NCBI GenBank assembly: GCA_015662615.1
Contig: DQTU01000015.1
Coordinates: 1-11,266, forward strand
Source of the DNA: Campylobacterales bacterium
GTDB taxonomy: Bacteria > Campylobacterota > Campylobacteria > Campylobacterales > QNZT01
Reading direction: 5' to 3'
DNA length: 11,266 bases
Shown: one piece after another, positions 5,974 to 11,266 of the stretch
Position numbering within the stretch: the stretch's first letter is position 1
How the letters are laid out: each line of letters starts with the position of its first letter
Notes under the pieces: generated by a model
Database searches by the model: none
The model's input: the letters and a program-made list of their open reading frames with translations, nothing else
Told to the model about the DNA's origin: nothing
Program-made: the position numbers and the translations under genes

Positions 5974-6426
5974 ATGAGTGAAGTTTTAGAAGAGAATAAA
6001 ATTGAAAAAGATGATCTAACACTAGCAAGTGAGTTAAATTCTCATAAAAACATCCATGCAAATCACTCTTACAAACTCTTAGAACTCTCAGAAGGCTATG
6101 CCAGAACTTCAATTAATTCTCAAAAATCTGAAACCGTTGACAAAGAAAATATTGTTTATGACGGTTCTATCTTTTCAGCGGCAAACTTCTGTGCCATGGC
6201 AGCAGTTAATGAAGAGCATACATTCCTTATCAGTGCAAATATAGACTTCTTAAATCAAGTCAATACCGAAGATGAAGAGGTAATATTTGAAGCCCGTGCA
6301 AAATCTAATATATCTGGAAAAAAACAGATTGAAGTTCAGGGAAAAGTAAATGGTATTACCATATTTTTAGGAAACTTTGTTGCCATGAAACTTGACAACA
6401 AAAGTCTGATAAAATCTACAAAATAG
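5974..6426 (+). CDS. Hotdog-fold protein, possible acyl-CoA thioesterase
   Basis: This is a 150-residue soluble protein. After a charged, poorly conserved N-terminus (1-30), residues about 33-141 have the pattern of a hotdog domain: strand YARTSINS, then VYDGSIFSAANFCAMAAVNEE for the central helix, then strands FLISANIDFLNQV, EEVIFEARAKSN, KKQIEVQGKVNG and ITIFLGNFVAMKL. This resembles PaaI/YbgC-like thioesterases and the FapR acyl-CoA-sensing domain. The usual acidic catalytic residue in the helix is not obvious, so acyl binding without hydrolysis is possible. The ATG at 5974 has AGGGAA upstream. It lies 54 nt after cmoB on the same strand and its last 11 nt overlap the convergent CopD-like gene. 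The fold is likely; the substrate is unknown. Confidence 0.7.
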   Translation: MSEVLEENKIEKDDLTLASELNSHKNIHANHSYKLLELSEGYARTSINSQKSETVDKENIVYDGSIFSAANFCAMAAVNEEHTFLISANIDFLNQVNTEDEEVIFEARAKSNISGKKQIEVQGKVNGITIFLGNFVAMKLDNKSLIKSTK

Positions 6427-6862
6427 AACGAATTTGAATCGCAAAATAGAGAATAAAGAGATTTAAAACAAAAATCCCCAGTGAAGTTCCACGAGATATA
6501 ACTTTTTCAACCTGTGAACGCTCACGCCCATGAGCATTCATGGAGATATACATATGAACCACCGTAGCGAAAATAATCATCCCAACCAAAGTGATCTTTG
6601 TATAAAGAAACTCTGTAAGTGCAGCATCTGGACCTTTCCATAAGGTATGCAATCCATAATGCATATAAAGATAAGTTCCAGATGTAAGCAATATTACCAA
6701 TACAACCGACTCAAAATAACCATAAATTGGACCCATGTGATGATAAACAATTTTCATCGCATCTTTATCTCTCATAAAGATCCCAAGTGCAAAAAGAAGC
6801 ATTGCCCCGCCTATCCATGAAGCTGCTGCCAATATATGAATATAAACTATAATATCTGCCAT
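6416..6862 (-). CDS. Four-helix membrane protein, CopD-like
   Basis: This 148-residue integral inner-membrane protein has hydrophobic segments at about 4-28, 47-67, 83-106 and 124-146. The first helix reads IHILAAASWIGGAMLLFALG, matching the His-then-WIGG signature of CopD-family and related four-helix proteins. Further histidines (H41, H42, H68, H72, H103, H111) could bind haem or metal. It is too short to be a full CopD, which normally has more helices. The role may be in copper handling or electron transfer, but that is only inference. The start lies 1 nt after the stop of the upstream 103-residue gene, and AGGGAA sits before the ATG, so the pair are co-translated. The 3' end overlaps the convergent hotdog gene by 11 nt. 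Confidence 0.75.
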   Translation of the reverse strand: MADIIVYIHILAAASWIGGAMLLFALGIFMRDKDAMKIVYHHMGPIYGYFESVVLVILLTSGTYLYMHYGLHTLWKGPDAALTEFLYTKITLVGMIIFATVVHMYISMNAHGRERSQVEKVISRGTSLGIFVLNLFILYFAIQIRSIL

Positions 6863-6863
6863 A

Positions 6864-7175
6864 TTAATTCCCTAACCCATCTACTTCATAAAGCTCTTTA
6901 AATAAAAAAGCTTCAATGACATCATCTATTTCTCTTTGAATTGGAGCTTCCAAAACAGGGATAGACTCCTCCATAAATGGCCAAACATAATCATTTTTAT
7001 CAGCAACGACAACTACATCTATCATCGCTTTGTACTCATTTCTATCCTCAAGATACTCTATATTTTGAACTCTTCCCTCAAGAAGCTCAAAAAATCCCCA
7101 AATTACAACTTTATCTAAATTGACAAGCTGCCCCTCATCTTCTTCTTTTGCCGATAACGGCATTAAAATAATCAT
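6864..7175 (-). CDS. Conserved-looking 103-residue protein of unknown function
   Basis: I do not recognise this protein. It is acidic, soluble and has no signal peptide or membrane segment beyond a short hydrophobic start (MIILMPL). The core alternates hydrophobic and charged residues (LDKVVIWGFFELLEGRVQNIEYL, then YKAMIDVVVVADKNDYVWPFMEESIPVLEAP) like a small alpha/beta domain. The ATG at 7175 overlaps the MscS stop codon as ATGA and has AGGGGAG just upstream. The next gene starts 1 nt after its stop. This tight packing supports a real gene and links it to the channel and the CopD-like protein. Confidence 0.7.
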   Translation of the reverse strand: MIILMPLSAKEEDEGQLVNLDKVVIWGFFELLEGRVQNIEYLEDRNEYKAMIDVVVVADKNDYVWPFMEESIPVLEAPIQREIDDVIEAFLFKELYEVDGLGN

Positions 7176-8521
7176 CTCTCCCCTTTGTTACTATTGTTTT
7201 GTTTTTGTTCTAAATGTATCGTTTGTGTTGGAAACGCCATCTCTAAATCATTTGCTTCCAATATCTCCCAAATTTTCATCATAACATCTTCTTTCACTTC
7301 AAGCCATGTTGCCCAATTTGTTGTTTTTGAAAATGCATAGATCATGATATTTATCGATGAATCTCCAAAGGTATCTACATGAACCAAAAGTGTTGATTTT
7401 ACCCCTAAAAGATCACTACTCTCAATAAGAGAGGAGCGTCTTCCAATAACACCTGTTTTACTCTCTGTTGAAATATCAGGATGTTTTATCAACATAGCTC
7501 TAATTTCATCAACCGCTTTTAAAAGATTCTCTCTCTTAGCATCATATGAAACTCCAATATACATCTTGATACGCCGCCCTACTTTTCGTCTATTCCAGTT
7601 TTTTACTGATTCATTGGCAAGTTTAGCATTTGGAACTGAAATGAGTGCATTATCAAAAGTTCTAATTTTTGTACTGATAAAACCAAGCTCAATCACCGTT
7701 CCCTCAACACCAGCAACTTTTATCCAATCCCCTTGCGAAAAAGACTCATCAAATATGATCTTTAAAGAGCCAAAAAAGTTTGATATCGTATCTTTTGAAG
7801 CCATAGCAATCACTAAACCACCAAGTCCTAAAGAGGCTAAAAAACCTGTGATATCAACACCAAGCTCTCTTAAAATAAGTAAAAAAGAGACTAAAATGAT
7901 AATAACTTTTATAATCTGCTTGATAAGGTTTACAAGCTCTTTTCTAAAAGCTTTATTTCTCTTTTTATAACTACTCACAAAATAGAGATCAAAGATAATA
8001 GTGATAAGCGTGATAAAAAAGCGTGCAAATCCAAAAACGAAAGCAATATAGAGGATTTTCTCTATAACAAAATGAGGATCTTCAGGATAAAAAAGCACAT
8101 CTACAGCCAAGCTTGCACCAAAAAGTTTTATCAAAAACGCCAAAGGCTCTTTCAGTGGTAAAAAATCCTCAACTTCGATATCATCATGGATATCCGTAGT
8201 TTCAGGAAAAACTTTTTTAAGTGCTGGAAAAATCATCTGTCCGATATTTCTAAATAGATAAGAGAAGAGTATGATCAAAGCAAAAAGTACTAACCGTCCG
8301 ACATCTGTATGGATAAAGCTAAGATAGTGATTGATACTCTCAAATAAACTCATCGTGTTAAAACTATCTATAACGGTGCTAAGTTCTAACGACTCAACCA
8401 TAGAAACATTTGAATCTTCTGTTATCTTCAAAACCGCATCGATAATAGTTTTTGTCTCATTATCTTCAACTCCAAAGAGAAAAGTCGTAAATATAAATAA
8501 AAAAAGAAAAAGTTTAAACAC
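7172..8521 (-). CDS. MscS-family small-conductance mechanosensitive channel
   Basis: This inner-membrane channel would open under membrane tension to release solutes on osmotic downshift. The 449 residues begin with a likely signal peptide (cut near FLFG-VED, about residue 17) and a short periplasmic part. Hydrophobic segments follow at about 76-96, 125-145, 153-176 and 201-217, then the pore helix GFLASLGLGGLVIAMASKDTISNFFGS (226-252), the MscS hallmark. The beta domain follows (FDESFSQGDWIKVAGVEGTVIELGFISTKIRT, 257-288; SVPNAKL, 295-301) and the protein closes with FPTQTIHL (430-437). It is longer than E. coli MscS (286 residues) because of the added N-terminal region. It starts with GTG at 8521, inside the last codons of the ligase gene (8-nt overlap), with GAGG upstream. 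Confidence 0.93.
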   Translation of the reverse strand: MFKLFLFLFIFTTFLFGVEDNETKTIIDAVLKITEDSNVSMVESLELSTVIDSFNTMSLFESINHYLSFIHTDVGRLVLFALIILFSYLFRNIGQMIFPALKKVFPETTDIHDDIEVEDFLPLKEPLAFLIKLFGASLAVDVLFYPEDPHFVIEKILYIAFVFGFARFFITLITIIFDLYFVSSYKKRNKAFRKELVNLIKQIIKVIIILVSFLLILRELGVDITGFLASLGLGGLVIAMASKDTISNFFGSLKIIFDESFSQGDWIKVAGVEGTVIELGFISTKIRTFDNALISVPNAKLANESVKNWNRRKVGRRIKMYIGVSYDAKRENLLKAVDEIRAMLIKHPDISTESKTGVIGRRSSLIESSDLLGVKSTLLVHVDTFGDSSINIMIYAFSKTTNWATWLEVKEDVMMKIWEILEANDLEMAFPTQTIHLEQKQNNSNKGER

Positions 8522-10079
8522 GTTCTAATACCTCTTTTTTTAATGCTTCTTTATCAATCTCTCCATAGTAAAGTGAAATTGATTTTTTATAAACGATGAG
8601 TGAAGGAATCATATAATTTGCCAAATGTTTTTTAAGCTCAAATATCATCTCATTTTTGCTTATCTCACTCGGAGCACTATAAACCAAAACAATCTCCTCT
8701 TCAATCTTCTCATTCTCAATAGAAAAAACAGCACATGAGGTAACATTTGGGATATTTTCATAAACCACACTCTCAATCTCAACAGGACTCACACGATAAC
8801 CGCTTGTTTTTATCATATCATCTAGCCGTGCTACAAAATAGAGATAATCCTCTTCATCACGATAGACATAATCCCCACTAGCAACCACAATCTCATCTGT
8901 TAATGCACCCTCTAAATTGATAACTTTTTCTAAAATTTTAATACTTTTAAAACGCATATCGGTATCTTCTTTTGAGTTCCAATACCCTTTATAGATACAA
9001 GCCCCTCGATGAATAAGCTCTCCAACTTCACGAGGTTTACAACACTCTCCATGTTCATTGATAACATACAGATCAACATCAGGAATTGCTTTTCCGATAG
9101 AATCAGGACGGATTTTTATCTGATTTGGGTCAAGAAATGCGGAACGAAATGCTTCACTCAAACCATGCATAGAGAAAAACTTCACATTTGGAAAGTACTT
9201 ATCGATATCTGCTCTCATTTGAGAAGTTATTTTCCCACCAGATGAAGTAATGATACGAATACTTGAAAGCTGTTCGGGTGTTGGCAGACGGTGTGGGTCT
9301 TCGTCAAACATTTGTGAGATATGAACAGGCATAATAGGAAGAATTGTGACTCCATCTTGGATAAGGTGGTTAAAAAAATCATTTGAAAGTACCATCTTGT
9401 GAATGGCTAGAGGGATTTTTTTATAAAGTGCACAAAAAATTTGATTTAAACCATAATCAACATTGAAAGATAAAAGACCAGAAAGCACATCATCATCTCT
9501 CAAATCAAGATAACTTGAAACTACTCTAGCCCCATCGATTAGATTTCGGTGTGTGATCACAATCCCTTTAGGAAAACCAGTCGCAGCAAAACTATAAGTG
9601 ATGACAGCATTGTCATGACCTTTTATCGAACACTCACGCTCACTAGAGTAATATTTATAAAGCTCGTCAAATGCAACACCCTCAGAACTTATCGATTCAT
9701 AAGTGATGATTTGACCTTCAAATGAAGTAGCAGCTAAACTTTCAACTTTGGTCTTATCGGTGATAATACATTGAATATTGCAATCTTTGATGATATGATT
9801 TACCTGTTCAGGTTTTAAAAATCTTGTAATAGGAACAATTACAAAATCTGTTGACAAAATAGCCAAAATAGAGATAACTTGTTCAATACCCTTATTTGAA
9901 TAGATACCGATACGACTCCCTTTTGGAAGATTTAAAGTGTCAAAATAATTCGCAATTTGATTGACTTTTTTAAAAAGTTCATCAAACGAAACTGTTTTCT
10001 CTCTCTGTTTTAATGCAACTTTTTTTGGTTTTGTCACTTGTGCAATTTCTAAAAGATTTCTTATACTATTTACTGACAT
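8514..10079 (-). CDS. Acyl-AMP/acyl-CoA ligase of the exosortase-associated type, altered active site
   Basis: This 521-residue member of the ANL adenylating superfamily resembles, by recalled motif pattern, ligases found with exosortase A clusters (TIGR03098): GSRIGIYSNKGIEQV, PEQVNHIIKDCN, VDYGLNQ, MHGLSEAFRS, RPDSIGKAIP, and SGDYVYRDEEDYLYFVARLDDMIKTSGYRVSP (401-432). These cover the ATP-binding and hinge motifs. Two key places deviate. The phosphate loop is YSFAATGFPKG (162-172) instead of YTSGSTGxPKG, and the C-terminal motif is YGEIDKEAL (505-513), with Glu507 where the family has the adenylation lysine. Activity is therefore uncertain. ATG at 10079 with AGGAG 6 nt upstream; it overlaps the GlmL-type gene by 14 nt and the MscS gene by 8 nt. 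No exosortase or decarboxylase is in the window. Confidence 0.88.
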   Translation of the reverse strand: MSVNSIRNLLEIAQVTKPKKVALKQREKTVSFDELFKKVNQIANYFDTLNLPKGSRIGIYSNKGIEQVISILAILSTDFVIVPITRFLKPEQVNHIIKDCNIQCIITDKTKVESLAATSFEGQIITYESISSEGVAFDELYKYYSSERECSIKGHDNAVITYSFAATGFPKGIVITHRNLIDGARVVSSYLDLRDDDVLSGLLSFNVDYGLNQIFCALYKKIPLAIHKMVLSNDFFNHLIQDGVTILPIMPVHISQMFDEDPHRLPTPEQLSSIRIITSSGGKITSQMRADIDKYFPNVKFFSMHGLSEAFRSAFLDPNQIKIRPDSIGKAIPDVDLYVINEHGECCKPREVGELIHRGACIYKGYWNSKEDTDMRFKSIKILEKVINLEGALTDEIVVASGDYVYRDEEDYLYFVARLDDMIKTSGYRVSPVEIESVVYENIPNVTSCAVFSIENEKIEEEIVLVYSAPSEISKNEMIFELKKHLANYMIPSLIVYKKSISLYYGEIDKEALKKEVLERV

Positions 10080-11250
10080 CTTCTACTCCTATCGTCCAAA
10101 TTTTATACTCTGTATCTATTATGATCGTCGGAATTTGATGAAAGCCTAGTATCTTCTTATAAAAAAAGTTCAATATCAGTTCAACATCATCAAAACTTAA
10201 CACTTTTGTAATTCCACCCGTAAAAACGATACTATTTAGCTTTTCAACATCCAAAGTGATATAGCCCTCATGCTGCGATGAAACTTTATAAAGCACCAAA
10301 AATATAGAGAGTTGCATCAAAATCTTCGTAGCATTTTCACTCTTCTCTTCCAAGATATTTTCCGTAACATTCAGAAGGTTTAACAACTCATAAACAAACT
10401 CATTATTTTTTGCAGCAAAGACCAAAGAATCTCTTGACTTATAAACACCCAATTTTTTCAAAACCAACCTATCATAACCACTCTCTTGAATAAGGTTATC
10501 ATGGACTAAATCCGTACCATAGTGGATATCCGTCGTTGCACCACCAATATCAATCAAGATAAAAGGGTCAACCACATCAAACTTTTTATGAAGAGACTCT
10601 AATGAACTATTTACGATATACGGTGTCGAATAAATTTGATTTGCCGTGATATGGTAAAGCTCTTTGATATCCTCTTTTCCAATGATATCTGATTGATAAA
10701 GGTTGGTAAGATAATGTTTTAAACCCTCTTCTTCTACTTGAAGTCTATTGTTTACGATATTGTCCAGAATCACGATATTTTCAATATTTTCTCTCATAAA
10801 CTCTACTTCTAACGCACTTCCTACATAAACAATATTTGAGTAGTTAATGTTCTTAAGATATTTCAGAAGTTTTTCATCAAAAATCCCACTCACACTATCG
10901 ATACCACCCACGATGATAACCACATCAATAAGTTCAGCAGGAATAGCATAGGATTTGATGCTTGAAAACAGAATCGTATCGATTATATTGATACCAGAGT
11001 TATAAGCGATATTGGTTGCAAATTTGAGACTAAATGAGTTTGTTACTCCGATGATAAGTGTGCTTAAACCGCCATTTGCAGAGGAGCAGATATGGATATC
11101 CTCTTTTTCAAACTTAGCGATAAGCTCTCCACACTTCTCTTTCAAATCATCTTCTATAGTTTTATCAAAGTTTCTAAAAAATTGCTCAATTTTTCCATTT
11201 GAACTTGCTTTAAAATAGGTACTTCCCACATCAATTAACAGTTTACTCAT
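10066..11250 (-). CDS. GlmL/MutL-family ASKHA ATPase-like protein
   Basis: GlmL/MutL is encoded beside the two subunits of B12-dependent glutamate mutase and is thought to be a reactivating or accessory protein. The ASKHA (actin/sugar kinase/Hsp70) landmarks are present: phosphate-1 loop DVGSTYFK (7-14), the family-specific CSSANGGLS (55-63), VGGIDS (114-119), phosphate-2 loop IDIGGATTDIH (233-243) and FTGGI (343-347). At 394 residues it is clearly shorter than classical GlmL (about 460), so it may be a specialised relative. No mutase subunit is visible; its direct neighbour is the acyl ligase, overlapping by 14 nt. ATG at 11250 with AGGA upstream. A TGA in another frame overlaps this ATG (ATGA), which hints that a further operon gene ends here, beyond the window. 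Confidence 0.85.
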   Translation of the reverse strand: MSKLLIDVGSTYFKASSNGKIEQFFRNFDKTIEDDLKEKCGELIAKFEKEDIHICSSANGGLSTLIIGVTNSFSLKFATNIAYNSGINIIDTILFSSIKSYAIPAELIDVVIIVGGIDSVSGIFDEKLLKYLKNINYSNIVYVGSALEVEFMRENIENIVILDNIVNNRLQVEEEGLKHYLTNLYQSDIIGKEDIKELYHITANQIYSTPYIVNSSLESLHKKFDVVDPFILIDIGGATTDIHYGTDLVHDNLIQESGYDRLVLKKLGVYKSRDSLVFAAKNNEFVYELLNLLNVTENILEEKSENATKILMQLSIFLVLYKVSSQHEGYITLDVEKLNSIVFTGGITKVLSFDDVELILNFFYKKILGFHQIPTIIIDTEYKIWTIGVEDVSK

Positions 11251-11266
11251 AACATGATTCCTATAC

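Noticed and set aside
11247..11266. 3' end of an upstream gene whose TGA would overlap the GlmL-type start.
   Set aside because: Only 20 nt are visible, too little to support a gene call; it is mentioned as a hint only.

Overview
The window is AT-rich, tightly packed bacterial DNA. The most likely source is a free-living Campylobacterota (Epsilonproteobacteria) such as a Sulfurimonas-, Sulfurovum- or Arcobacter-like organism. Three things point there: a CetB-like stand-alone Aer-type PAS protein paired with a methyl-accepting protein, CmoB without CmoA beside it, and short overlapping gene borders. CheB keeps its receiver domain, which argues against Campylobacter jejuni (CheB lacks a receiver) and Helicobacter pylori (no CheB). 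The genus is inferred, not shown.

Layout. (1) Positions 1-4664, minus strand: a chemotaxis operon read as PAS sensor -> soluble transducer with two signalling tips -> triple CheW-domain scaffold -> CheB (cut by the window edge). (2) Positions 4746-6426, plus strand, divergent: a small lipoprotein overlapping the tRNA-modification gene cmoB, then a hotdog-fold protein. (3) Positions 6416-11250, minus strand: a closely coupled run of GlmL/MutL-type ASKHA protein -> acyl-AMP ligase -> MscS channel -> unknown 103-residue protein -> CopD-like four-helix membrane protein. Four of its gene borders overlap or are 1 nt apart.

The standout is the 258-bp gap between the triple-CheW gene and cheB. Positions 565-828 form a non-coding palindromic element: 30-bp inverted ends enclose two abutting hairpins of 99 and 97 nt, giving a three-way junction on paper. 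The element is flanked by a direct repeat ATGC. Removing the element plus one repeat copy restores a TAATG stop/start overlap between the scaffold gene and cheB, with an AGGAGG ribosome-binding site in place. This is strong internal evidence for a MITE-like insertion that split a coupled gene pair, changed the scaffold's C-terminus to Cys-Pro-Ser, and supplied cheB with a new ribosome-binding site lying inside a stem.

In the chemotaxis set, the PAS protein probably senses redox or energy state, the transducer relays to CheA (not in the window), the scaffold links arrays, and CheB adapts receptors. In the right-hand operon the ligase has lost the usual catalytic lysine, and a mutase-associated GlmL-type protein sits beside it without a mutase in view, so its pathway is unclear.
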